DNA from: an uncultured Alphaproteobacteria bacterium
GTDB lineage: Bacteria; Pseudomonadota; Alphaproteobacteria; GCA-2731375
DNA length: 64,000 bases
Assembly (NCBI GenBank): GCA_951812805.1
Contig: CATOSZ010000001.1
Location: 1-64,000, forward strand
Reading direction: 5' to 3'
A program made the translations under genes and the position numbers. Below, in pieces: positions 1-7,009 of this stretch (the first letter of the stretch is position 1; each line of letters starts with the position of its first letter). Under the pieces are notes generated by a model that worked only from the letters and a program-made list of their open reading frames with translations, was not told where the DNA came from and did no database searches.

Positions 1-1067
1 GTCTCGAGGATCCGCGGACTGGCAATGCCGGGCGTCACGATCTGCTGGAGATCTTGACGATCGCCCTGTGCACGGTCCTCTCGGGCGGTCAGACGGCGGT
101 CGACATGGCGATCTTCGCGCGTGAAAAGGAGGCGTTCCTGCGGGAATTTCTCGTACTCGAACATGGCGTGCCGAGCCACGACACCTTCAGCCGGGTGTTC
201 CGGTTGCTGGATCCGGAGGCGTTCGGCGCCTGCTTCCAGCGCTTCATGGCGCGCTTTTCCGAGACCTGCCAAGGGGTCATTGCGATCGACGGCAAGGTGG
301 TGCGGCGATCCTACGACAAGGCGAGCGGCACGTCGGCGCTGCATATGGTCTCGGCCTGGGGCTGTGATCAGCGGCTGGTGTTGGGGCAAGTCGCCACCGA
401 CGCCAAGTCCAACGAGATCACCGCCGTGCCGAAGCTGTTGAAACTATTGAGCCTCGAGGGGACGATCGTGACCGTGGACGCCCTCAATTGCCAGCGCGCC
501 ATCGCCAGCCAGATTATCGAGCAGGGGGGTGACTACGCCCTGGCGTTGAAGGGCAATCAAGGCACGCTGCATGACGACGTGAGAACCTTCCTCGACGATC
601 CGAAAGCCGAAGCGACCACCACCGACACCACGGTCGATGGCGATCATGGCCGCATCGAGACCCGTGCCGCTCTCGTCTCCAGCCACGTCGAGTGGCTGCA
701 AGAGCGCCATCATTGGCCGGGCCTGAAGGCGGTCGCCAAAGTCACCCGGACCCGCGAGTGCGCGGAGAAGACGTCGAGCGAAACCGCCTACTACCTGCTC
801 AGCCAGCCGCTCGACGCCGAGCGCTTCAATCCCGTTGCCCGGGCGCACTGGGGGGTCGAAAACCGCCTGCACTGGTGCCTCGATGTCCAAATGAACGAAG
901 ACCAAGACAGAACCCGCAAGGACAATGGACCGCACAATCTCGCCGTCCTGCGCCACATGGCGCTCAATGTCATGCGAAAGGATCCACGAAAAGACTCGCT
1001 GCGCGCCAAGTTCAAAATCGCCGCTTGGAACAACGACTATCTCCTGTCACTCCTCGGCAAATTCTGA
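1..1067 (+). CDS. ISAs1-family transposase, 5' end cut by the window
   Basis: This is a DDE transposase of the ISAs1 family, which moves its insertion sequence by cut-and-paste or copy transposition. The reading frame is open from base 3. It reads LEDPRTGNAGRHDLLEIL upstream of the first in-window start (TTG at 54), which is normal ISAs1 N-terminal sequence, so the true start lies before the window. Visible hallmarks are the Asp in IAIDGK, the Asp in VTVDALN and the Glu in HWGVENRLHW, giving an intact DDE triad. The C-terminal NLAVLRHMALNVMR block and the LLSLLGKF end are typical of full-length members. A family-type inverted repeat follows the stop, so the element looks intact on its right side and could be active. 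It interrupts an IS21-type istA. Confidence 0.93.
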   Translation, partial: LEDPRTGNAGRHDLLEILTIALCTVLSGGQTAVDMAIFAREKEAFLREFLVLEHGVPSHDTFSRVFRLLDPEAFGACFQRFMARFSETCQGVIAIDGKVVRRSYDKASGTSALHMVSAWGCDQRLVLGQVATDAKSNEITAVPKLLKLLSLEGTIVTVDALNCQRAIASQIIEQGGDYALALKGNQGTLHDDVRTFLDDPKAEATTTDTTVDGDHGRIETRAALVSSHVEWLQERHHWPGLKAVAKVTRTRECAEKTSSETAYYLLSQPLDAERFNPVARAHWGVENRLHWCLDVQMNEDQDRTRKDNGPHNLAVLRHMALNVMRKDPRKDSLRAKFKIAAWNNDYLLSLLGKF

Positions 1068-1082
1068 AATGCGATTGCCCTG
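1067..1082. repeat. Right terminal inverted repeat of the ISAs1 element
   Basis: The bases aaatgcgattgccctg directly follow the transposase stop. Read from the outside they begin CAGGGCAATCGCATTT, which matches my memory of ISAs1-family ends. The istA-coding frame resumes immediately after it, marking the insertion boundary near 1082/1083. The left repeat and any target duplication lie outside the window. Confidence 0.7.
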
Positions 1083-1989
1083 GATGGTAACCTATGTTTC
1101 GCGCTCTAAGGACCGTGTGTTCCATCCGCGCTTTCTGGCGTTGATGAACCACTATGTGATGGAACCGGTTGCTTGCACACCCGCGGCGGGGTGGGAGAAG
1201 GGTCAGATTGAGAACCAGGTTGGGTTCCTGCGGGGACAGCTGTTTGCGCCCAAGCCCGCCTTTGACGATCTGGATGCGCTGAACGGCTGGTTGCGTCTGC
1301 GCTGCGAGGAATTGGCGAATCGCGCCCACCCCGAACAATCGGATCGCAAGATCTCGGACGTGTTCGCAGACGAGTGCGCCGAACTGCGTCCCCTGGGCCG
1401 GGCTTTTGACGGCTATGTTGAGAAGGCCGCTCGTGTCCGCTCTACCTGTCTGGTCCAATATGCCACCAATCGCTATAGCGTCCCCTCCCGGTTCGCCGGG
1501 GAGCTTGTCTCTCTGCGCGCCTATGCGGACCGGATCGTGGTTGTGTCAGGGCAGAATGTGATTGCCGAGCACAAGCGCCGCTTTACCCGCAACGCCAGCT
1601 ATTTCGAGCCCTGGCATTACCTGCCCCTACTCGACCGCAAGCCCGGCGCGCTGAGAGATGGCGCGCCCTTTGTGGGTTGGCAATTGCCTGAGGCGATGCA
1701 CCGGGTCAGGGCGCATTACATGGCCGGCAAAGGCGGGGACCGGGAGTTTGTCGATCTGCTCCTGCTGGCCCAGGATCACGGGATCGAGGTGGTCGAGATA
1801 GCCTGTGAACTGGCCGTGGAGCAGAACACGCTGCGCCTTCCGGCCATCATCAATCTGATCAACCAACTGGTGGAGCCGGTCATCGCGCCATGGGGCGAGA
1901 GCCACGCCTATCCGCAACTGACCTTGCGGCCCGAAGCGGACTGCAAGCGCTATGAGACGCTGTGCGTTGCCGGGGAGGCCGTCGCATGA
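1083..1989 (+). pseudogene. istA: IS21-family IstA transposase, 5'-truncated remnant
   Basis: This is the C-terminal part of an IS21-type transposase (IstA). The open frame formally extends back to 925, but everything before about 1083 is out-of-frame ISAs1 sequence. Recognisable IstA sequence begins with RVFHPRFLALMNHYV. The last catalytic Glu is retained in GWEKGQIENQVG, followed by the C-terminal domain that reads QYATNRYSVPSRFAGE. The helix-turn-helix N-terminus and the first two catalytic Asp residues are missing, removed or separated by the ISAs1 insertion, so the product cannot be catalytic. Its stop overlaps the istB start (ATGA at 1986-1989), the normal IS21 coupling. Confidence 0.9.
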
Positions 1990-2717
1990 AAGCTTTGATA
2001 GACCAACTGATCGCCCTGAGGCTGTATGGAATGGCGGCTTGCGCCGAAGCTTTGCTGGCCGCGCGCAAGCCGCCAAGTCTGACCACTGCGATAAAGCAAC
2101 TGATCGACGCCGAGACTGTAGAGCGCCGGGTGCGCTCTATCCAGCACCAAATGCGGGCCTCGAAGTTCCCCCACCATAAGGACTTCGCCACTTTCGATTA
2201 CGGCCTAGCCGCCGTCACCCAAGCGCAAATCGACCCCTTCTGCTCAGGGCAGTTCACCCAGGAGGCCCACAACCTCATTCTGGTGGGCGGAACCGGTACG
2301 GGCAAAACCCACATCGCCATTGCTCTGGGGACGCTGTTGATCAATCAGGGAAAGAAGGTCCGTTTCTTCAACGCCGTCGATCTGATCAATGCGCTGATCA
2401 AGGAACAGGCCGAAGGCAACGCCGGCAAGATCATCCGGCAACTGACGGCCATGGATTGCGTCATCATCGACGAACTGGGCTATATCCCATTCCCCAAATC
2501 CGGCGGTGCGCTCTTGTTCCACCTGATCAGCAAACTCTATGAGAAGACCAGCGTCATCATCACCACCAATCTGGAGTTCGGGGAATGGGTCTCCGTCTTC
2601 GGAGATGCAAAAATGACAACCGCGTTGCTGGATCGTGTAACGCATCACTGCGCAATCATCGAAACAGGCAACATGTCTTACCGCTTCGCACAAAGCAAAC
2701 AGCGACGACAAAAGTAG
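1986..2717 (+). CDS. istB: IS21-family helper ATPase IstB
   Basis: IstB is the AAA+ ATPase that assembles on target DNA and activates IstA in IS21-type transposition. The 243-residue protein has normal family length. It carries a Walker A motif (GGTGTGKTH, near residue 92), a Walker B motif (CVIIDELGY) and a sensor region ([13 protein letters not shown]). The ATG at 1986 overlaps the istA stop, so I prefer it to the upstream in-frame start at 1962. The gene itself looks intact, but its partner istA is truncated here, so it would need an IstA supplied from another copy. Confidence 0.93.
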   Translation: MKALIDQLIALRLYGMAACAEALLAARKPPSLTTAIKQLIDAETVERRVRSIQHQMRASKFPHHKDFATFDYGLAAVTQAQIDPFCSGQFTQEAHNLILVGGTGTGKTHIAIALGTLLINQGKKVRFFNAVDLINALIKEQAEGNAGKIIRQLTAMDCVIIDELGYIPFPKSGGALLFHLISKLYEKTSVIITTNLEFGEWVSVFGDAKMTTALLDRVTHHCAIIETGNMSYRFAQSKQRRQK

Positions 2718-2732
2718 CCGCCCTGTAAGCAA

Positions 2733-2777
2733 AGCCCCAGGCTGATCCGCTATATGGAGCCAATCAGCCTGGGGGCT
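2733..2777. terminator. Hairpin downstream of istB
   Basis: The arms agccccaggctgat (2733-2746) and atcagcctgggggct (2763-2777) pair over about 14 bp with one bulged G, leaving a 16-nt loop and followed by ttc. It lies 15 bp after the istB stop. It could end istAB transcription or protect the element from outside transcripts. The U-tract is short, so intrinsic termination is only possible. Confidence 0.45.
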
Positions 2778-2875
2778 TTCATCGCAAAGGCGGGCAAATC
2801 AAAACGGGTCCTGTACAGATTGTTCTGCAAAAGGGGTTTCGTAGCTGGGGCACAAGTCCGGGCCGATGGGGTGGA

Positions 2876-3003
2876 TGAGCTGCCTCCGGCTGGTCCGGGC
2901 TCTCGCGATCGAAATCCATGAGGACTGGCTGGATGCCAACCGCTAGCTCAACATGATCCATCTCAAGGAGAGCAAAAGCGAACGCATCCAGAAAGCCGCC
3001 TGA
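2876..3003 (+). pseudogene. IS256/Mutator-family transposase C-terminal remnant
   Basis: One frame from 2876 reads MSCLRLVRALAIEIHEDW then LDAN. A shift of one base near 2941, plus an in-frame TAG at 2944-2946, leads into LNMIHLKESKSERIQKAA and a stop at 3001-3003. Together these resemble the extreme C-terminus of IS256 (Mutator-type) transposases, where a conserved RLV..L..EI...W block precedes a RYL.M motif. The reading frame is broken by both a frameshift and a nonsense change, so this is a dead fragment. Assignment rests on remembered family pattern, not on a search. Confidence 0.5.
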
Positions 3004-3012
3004 CGGCGGCTC

Positions 3013-3060
3013 GGCATGCCTGGCGCTCCGAGCAATCGAAATCTCCGCGCCAGGCATGCC
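3013..3060. repeat. Perfect 14-bp inverted repeat with 20-nt spacer
   Basis: The left arm ggcatgcctggcgc (3013-3026) is exactly complementary to the right arm gcgccaggcatgcc (3047-3060). It begins 10 bp after the IS256-type remnant ends. It may be a transposon end, a terminator stem without a T-tract, or a fold-back left by element decay. Confidence 0.75.
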
Positions 3061-3172
3061 GGTGGCCCTCATCGGCAGCCATGACAAACTTGCAGAACAG
3101 TCTGGACACTACTTCAAAAGCTCATTGCCACTTCAAGAACCCCACCTGATCCCCACGTTCCGCCGCCGGCCC

Positions 3173-3279
3173 GGTTGTCCCGGTGGGCCCACAGGCCCCT
3201 CCCACGCGGCTTCGCTCCGCGTAACGCAAAGCGCTACACGAAGCCGCGCGGGGCCCTCCCGTGGACTACCGGGACAACC
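3173..3279. repeat. 107-bp GC-rich imperfect inverted repeat
   Basis: The outer arms ggttgtcccggt (3173-3184) and accgggacaacc (3268-3279) are perfectly complementary over 12 bp. The inner arms cgcggcttcg (3205-3214) and cgaagccgcg (3239-3248) are perfect over 10 bp. Sequence between the arms is partly complementary. The whole could fold into one long cruciform or RNA hairpin. It resembles a small non-coding mobile or MITE-like unit, but I do not recognise a named family. Confidence 0.65.
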
Positions 3280-3292
3280 TCCGTCGAAGCAA

Positions 3293-3348
3293 GGGGGGGG
3301 GTCAATTTTGCACGCCGATAGGGGGTCAGAATTAAATGCTGATTGACA
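3293..3348 (+). repeat. IS21-like terminal sequence
   Basis: Read from the right, this segment begins TGTCAATCAGCATTTAATTC, then has TGACCCCC and, further in, AAAATTGACCCCC. That arrangement, with a 5' TG dinucleotide and repeated TGACCCCC boxes, is typical of IS21-family termini. Its orientation fits the right end of the plus-oriented istAB element. However, it lies about 575 bp after istB with other debris between, so it could instead belong to a second IS21 copy. Confidence 0.55.
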
Positions 3349-3471
3349 GGCTGGCCAATACAGCGAGCAAAAGTTTCATCTTCGGATCCCGGAAGCTTAT
3401 TTCATATAGAAATAATGTAGCGTAGCTCGAAATATCAAAAGCCGCAATAAGGGATCGAAGACGTCTTCGTG

Positions 3472-4092
3472 CTAGTAAATCGTCCGCGCCATATGCGCCG
3501 GATAGTTCGCGTCGTAGGCCTCGCCATCGAAATCCTCCTGGGCCAGCGCCTTCAGCATGGTGCCGGTCGACGGCAGGGTCTCGCGGGGGACGCGGGCGGC
3601 CTCGCTCCAGAGTTTGGAGCGGACGAGGGCCTTCGGGCATTGGAAATAGACCCGGTCCGCCGTCACCACGACGATCGTGCGGGGCTGCTTGCCGTGGAGC
3701 TCGAAGGACGCCAGCAATTCGGGATCGATGGAAATCACCGCGCGACCGTTGATCCGCATGGTGACGTCGATGCCGGGGATGAGGAAGAGCAGCGAAACGC
3801 GGGGGTCGCGCACGATGTTGCGCAGGGAATCGGCCCGGTTGTTGCCGCGCCGGTCGGGCAGCAGCACGGTTTTCTCGTCGGCGACGCGGACGAAGTCGCC
3901 CGCGGGATCGCCGCGCGGTGTGCAGTCCGTGCCCTCCGGCCCGACCGTCGCCAGCACGGCGAAGGGCGCGGCCTCGATATAGGCGGCGTAATGGGGGTGG
4001 ATGTAGTCGATTTCCTTGTCGAGCGAGGGTGCGGGCGGCTCGCCGTAGATCGCCTCCAAGGCTTCCATGTTTTCAATGTCGTGCGCGCCCAT
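3472..4092 (-). CDS. PPOX-type flavin-binding oxidase family protein
   Basis: The 206-residue protein belongs to the pyridoxamine 5'-phosphate oxidase-like split-barrel group, which bind FMN, F420 or haem. Visible features are the strand AAPFAVLATVGPEGTDCTPRGD (about residues 41-62), the typical start of the barrel, LPDRRGNNRADSLRNI in the cofactor-phosphate region, and VYFQCPKALVRSKLW near residue 155. This pattern is that of the MSMEG_1061-like PPOX subgroup. Substrate and cofactor cannot be told from sequence. AAGGGAG lies 7 nt before the ATG. It is the last gene of the maf-aroE-coaE-dnaQ run, 20 bp after dnaQ. PNP oxidase activity in vitamin B6 synthesis is possible but not supported. Confidence 0.8.
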   Translation of the reverse strand: MGAHDIENMEALEAIYGEPPAPSLDKEIDYIHPHYAAYIEAAPFAVLATVGPEGTDCTPRGDPAGDFVRVADEKTVLLPDRRGNNRADSLRNIVRDPRVSLLFLIPGIDVTMRINGRAVISIDPELLASFELHGKQPRTIVVVTADRVYFQCPKALVRSKLWSEAARVPRETLPSTGTMLKALAQEDFDGEAYDANYPAHMARTIY

Positions 4093-4112
4093 GGCCAGGC
4101 TCCCTTGCTCGT

Positions 4113-4790
4113 TCAGTCCCGCTTCCAGATCGGGTCGGTGACCGCCTCGGCGAGGAAGGCCTCGTGCGCGGCCAGCTCGTCGGCCGTCGGCGCATGGGCG
4201 CGGGGCGGGCGGGCGACGCTTTTCGCGGCCTTGATCTCGGCCTCGCTTCGCCCGGCGCTCGCCAATTCCAGCCCGGCCTGGCGGCCGCCCATCAGCTCGA
4301 GATAGACCTCGGCCAGCAGCTCCGCGTCCAGCAGCGCGCCGTGCTTCTCCCGGGCCGAGGCGTCGACGCCGAAGCGGCGGCAGAGCGCGTCGAGGTTGGC
4401 GGGCGAGCCCGGAAACTTGCGCCGGGCGAGCTGCACCGTGTCGACCGCGCGCTCGGAGCCGATCGCCTCGCGGTCGAGGGCGGCCAGTTCCGCGTTCAGG
4501 AACTTGAGGTCGAAGCTCGCGTTGTGGATGACCAGCTTGCCCTCGCCGAGGAAGTCGAGGAAGGCGCCCACCACCTCGCGGAACGTCGGCTTGTCGGCCA
4601 GGAAGGCGTCGGAGAGGCCGTGGATCTGGAAGGCCTCCTCCGGCATCTCGCGTTCGGGATTGATGTAGGCCTGATAGCTGCGCCCCGTCGGCACGTGGTT
4701 CAACAGCTCGACACAGCCGATCTCCACGACCCGGTGGCCGGCGAAGGGATCGAGCCCCGTGGTCTCCGTATCAAGAACGATTTCGCGCAA
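4113..4790 (-). CDS. dnaQ: DNA polymerase III epsilon subunit (3'-5' exonuclease)
   Basis: DnaQ is the proofreading exonuclease of the replicative polymerase. The 225-residue protein carries all DEDDh motifs: Exo I DTETTGLD (D7, E9), Exo II HNASFDLKFLN (D94) and Exo III with H150 and D155 in KHGALLDAE. The C-terminal tail after about residue 175 would hold the polymerase-binding region. The start is TTG (4788-4790), six codons before the first catalytic Asp; no closer ATG or GTG fits. The start lies inside coaE, overlapping it by 20 bp. The coaE-dnaQ order is common in alphaproteobacteria and supports the call. Confidence 0.96.
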   Translation of the reverse strand: MREIVLDTETTGLDPFAGHRVVEIGCVELLNHVPTGRSYQAYINPEREMPEEAFQIHGLSDAFLADKPTFREVVGAFLDFLGEGKLVIHNASFDLKFLNAELAALDREAIGSERAVDTVQLARRKFPGSPANLDALCRRFGVDASAREKHGALLDAELLAEVYLELMGGRQAGLELASAGRSEAEIKAAKSVARPPRAHAPTADELAAHEAFLAEAVTDPIWKRD

Positions 4791-5451
4791 GGGCCGCCCG
4801 CCTCGAGGGATGGTGTGCCGGCCGGGGCCGGGGCCGCGCCCGCGGCGGCCAGCAGTAACCCGGTCTGTCGCGCAACATTGTCACGAGTTCCCGCACCCGG
4901 CGCAAGGTCCAGGCCTTGCCGAGCCCAGTTTCCAGGACGACGTCCGCGGCCAGACGCTTGATCCGGTCCGGTACCTGCTTGTCCAGGATGTCGTGGAACT
5001 TGGTCTCGTCCATGGCGGGGCGGGCCAGCACCCGGTGACGCTGGATGCGGTAGGGGGCGCTGACGACGGCGATGGCGTCGGTGCGCTCCTCCCCCCGGTT
5101 CTCGAACAGCAGCGGCACGTCGAGCACGACGAGCGGGGTCCGCCGGCGCGCCTCGCGGGCGAGGAAATCGCGCTGCGCGCGGCCGACCAGCGGGTGCACG
5201 ATCCCCTCCAGCCGGCGGAGTGCGGCGCGGTCGCCGAAGACACGGCGGCCGAGTTCCGGCCGGTTTATCGCGCCATCGACGACGACGCCGGGGAAGGCCG
5301 CCTCGACCGGGGCGACCGCCGCGCCGCCGGGCGCCATCAGGCGATGCACGGCGGCGTCCGCGTCATAGACCGGCACGCCCAGGCGGCGAAACATCTTCGC
5401 CGTTTCCGACTTTCCCATGCCGATGGAGCCCGTGAGACCGAGAATGAACAC
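4771..5451 (-). CDS. coaE: Dephospho-CoA kinase
   Basis: CoaE phosphorylates the 3'-hydroxyl of dephospho-CoA, the last step of coenzyme A synthesis in the cytosol. The P-loop GLTGSIGMGKSE lies at residues 5-16 (K14, S15). The substrate-site YDAD motif is at 29-32 and DVPLLFE at 111-117. The 226-residue length exceeds the usual 200 or so because of an Arg/Pro-rich C-terminal tail from about residue 195. The tail may be a read-out past the normal end, since its last 20 bp overlap the dnaQ start. It sits 12 bp after aroE, in one operon with maf, aroE and dnaQ. Confidence 0.95.
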   Translation of the reverse strand: MFILGLTGSIGMGKSETAKMFRRLGVPVYDADAAVHRLMAPGGAAVAPVEAAFPGVVVDGAINRPELGRRVFGDRAALRRLEGIVHPLVGRAQRDFLAREARRRTPLVVLDVPLLFENRGEERTDAIAVVSAPYRIQRHRVLARPAMDETKFHDILDKQVPDRIKRLAADVVLETGLGKAWTLRRVRELVTMLRDRPGYCWPPRARPRPRPAHHPSRRAALARNRS

Positions 5452-5463
5452 GCGCCCGCCCCC

Positions 5464-6315
5464 TCAATCCCGCTTGTCCGATAGCACGTCGGCACGCTGC
5501 GCTTCCGTGACGGTCGGCGCCGTGCCGAACCAGGCCTCGAAGCCGGGCCGGGCCTGGTGCAGCAGCATGGAGAGGCCGTCGACGCCCCGGTTGCCGCGCG
5601 CCCGGGCGGCGGCCAGCAGCGGCGTCTCCAGCGGGACATAGACGATGTCGTTGACCACGGCCTCGCGCGGCAGGTCGTCGAGGGCGATGTCGAGCGGCGG
5701 CTGTCCGTCCATGCCGAGGGAGGTGGTGTTGACCAGCAGCCCGGCGCCGCCGAGCGTGGCGGAACGTGCGGCCCAGTCGCCGACCTCGAGGCGGGCATCG
5801 TCCATGTCGGCGGCCAGCGCCATGGCCCGGTCGCCGGTGCGGTTGAGCAGGCGTACCGCCGGCGCGCCCGCATCCAGCAGGGCGGCGACGACGGCGCGTG
5901 CCGCACCGCCGGCGCCCAGCACCACCGCCGGCCCCGCGTCGGCCCGCCAGCCGGGCGCGTCCTGTTCTAGCGCCGCCAGAAAGCCGAAGGCGTCGGTGTT
6001 GGAGCCGTGCAGGCTGCCGTCCTCGCGCACGACGACGGTATTGACGGCGCCGATGCGCCGCGCCATCGGCTCGACCTCGTCGACCGCGGCCATGACCGCC
6101 TGCTTGTGCGGCAAGGTGACGTTGGTGCCGCGAATGCCGAGGGCGGCCAGCCCGCGCAGCGCCGGCTCCACCGTGCCGGGTGCGACGGGGAAGGGCACAT
6201 AGGCGCCGTCGATGCCGTACTCGCGCAACCAATAGCCGTGCAGGCGGGGCGAGCGGGAATGGCCGACCGGCCAGCCCATGACGCCGGCGACGCGCGCCTT
6301 GCCGGAAAGCCTCAT
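5464..6315 (-). CDS. aroE: Shikimate dehydrogenase
   Basis: AroE reduces 3-dehydroshikimate to shikimate with NADPH in aromatic amino acid synthesis. The 283-residue protein has the substrate-binding GHSRSP (residues 18-23), the catalytic pair K71 (NVTLPHK) and D108 (SNTDAFGF), and the NADP-binding loop VLGAGGAARAV. The C-terminal DGLSMLLHQA motif is also present. The ATG at 6313-6315 overlaps the maf stop as ATGA, so translation is probably coupled. A much longer open frame runs upstream through maf but is only a shadow. No key residue is missing. Confidence 0.96.
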   Translation of the reverse strand: MRLSGKARVAGVMGWPVGHSRSPRLHGYWLREYGIDGAYVPFPVAPGTVEPALRGLAALGIRGTNVTLPHKQAVMAAVDEVEPMARRIGAVNTVVVREDGSLHGSNTDAFGFLAALEQDAPGWRADAGPAVVLGAGGAARAVVAALLDAGAPAVRLLNRTGDRAMALAADMDDARLEVGDWAARSATLGGAGLLVNTTSLGMDGQPPLDIALDDLPREAVVNDIVYVPLETPLLAAARARGNRGVDGLSMLLHQARPGFEAWFGTAPTVTEAQRADVLSDKRD

Positions 6316-6926
6316 GTCATCATAACTCCCTGCTCGCGGAGAAACCCGAGGAGTGCCAGCAGCGGCAGCCCCAGAATAGTGAAATAGTCGCCCTCGACCC
6401 GGGTGAAGAGCTGCGCGCCCCGGCCCTCCAGCGCATAGGCGCCGACGGTCCGGGTCGCCGTCTCCCCGATCTCCCCAAGATAACGATCGATGAAGGGGTC
6501 GCTCAAGTCGCGCATCTCCAGCTCCGCCTCCTGCAGATGCCGCCAGGCGACCTCGCCGTCGTACGTCACCGACACCGCGCTCATCAGGCGATGGGTCTTG
6601 CCCGACAGCCGGCGAAGCGTCGAGCGGGCCTCTTCGCGCGATGCCGGCTTGTCGAAGACCCGGCCCTCGAACAACAGGATCTGGTCGCCGCCGATGACCA
6701 TCGCGCCCGGCCGGGCCCGCGACGGGCCGAACGCCTTGCCGTCGGCCAGCGCCTCGACGATGTCCCGGGGTGTCCGCCCCTCGCCCCGCAGCCGGAGTTT
6801 GGCCGCCGCTTCGTCGAAATCGGGGGCGACGGCCTCGAAGGCGAGGCCGGCATCCCGCAGCATGGCGCGGCGCCACGGACTCTCCGAGGCCAGGATCAGG
6901 CGGGGCGGGGGAGTGTCGGGGTCCAT
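6312..6926 (-). CDS. maf: Maf-type nucleoside triphosphate pyrophosphatase
   Basis: Maf proteins hydrolyse non-canonical or excess NTPs (dTTP/UTP or 7-methyl-GTP, depending on subgroup) to monophosphates. The 204-residue protein shows the hallmark LASESPWRRAML (about residues 12-23), the IGGDQILL motif carrying the metal-binding Asp, and the KPASREEA and SGKTHR segments. I cannot decide confidently between the YhdE and YceF subgroups from sequence. It is the first gene of the minus-strand maf-aroE-coaE-dnaQ-PPOX operon. Its promoter should lie in the 83-bp divergent gap before the gene at 7010. Confidence 0.92.
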   Translation of the reverse strand: MDPDTPPPRLILASESPWRRAMLRDAGLAFEAVAPDFDEAAAKLRLRGEGRTPRDIVEALADGKAFGPSRARPGAMVIGGDQILLFEGRVFDKPASREEARSTLRRLSGKTHRLMSAVSVTYDGEVAWRHLQEAELEMRDLSDPFIDRYLGEIGETATRTVGAYALEGRGAQLFTRVEGDYFTILGLPLLALLGFLREQGVMMT

Positions 6927-7009
6927 GGTCGGGCTTGTCCAGGTTCGAAAAAACGCTTATATTTCCGTTGGTTGACGAATACAAGCCATGATCGGAGCCG
7001 GGCGGAAAG

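Larger units (their letters stand above)
3004..3471. other. Gene-free region with inverted repeats and an IS end
   Basis: No convincing coding sequence is visible in these 468 bases; the open frame on the plus strand at 3056-3346 is short and has no recognisable product. The stretch contains a perfect 14-bp inverted repeat, a larger GC-rich imperfect inverted repeat, a run of nine G at 3293-3301, an IS21-like terminus, and then about 120 bp of more AT-rich sequence up to the end of the PPOX-like gene. Confidence 0.6.

Noticed and set aside
3173..3279. Integron attC site
   Set aside because: The fold-back shape is suggestive, but the conserved core (GTTRRRY with complementary RYYYAAC) is not present at the ends and there is no integrase or cassette array.
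3056..3346. 96-codon plus-strand open frame among the IS debris
   Set aside because: It crosses the inverted repeat and the IS terminus, has no ribosome site and no recognisable product.
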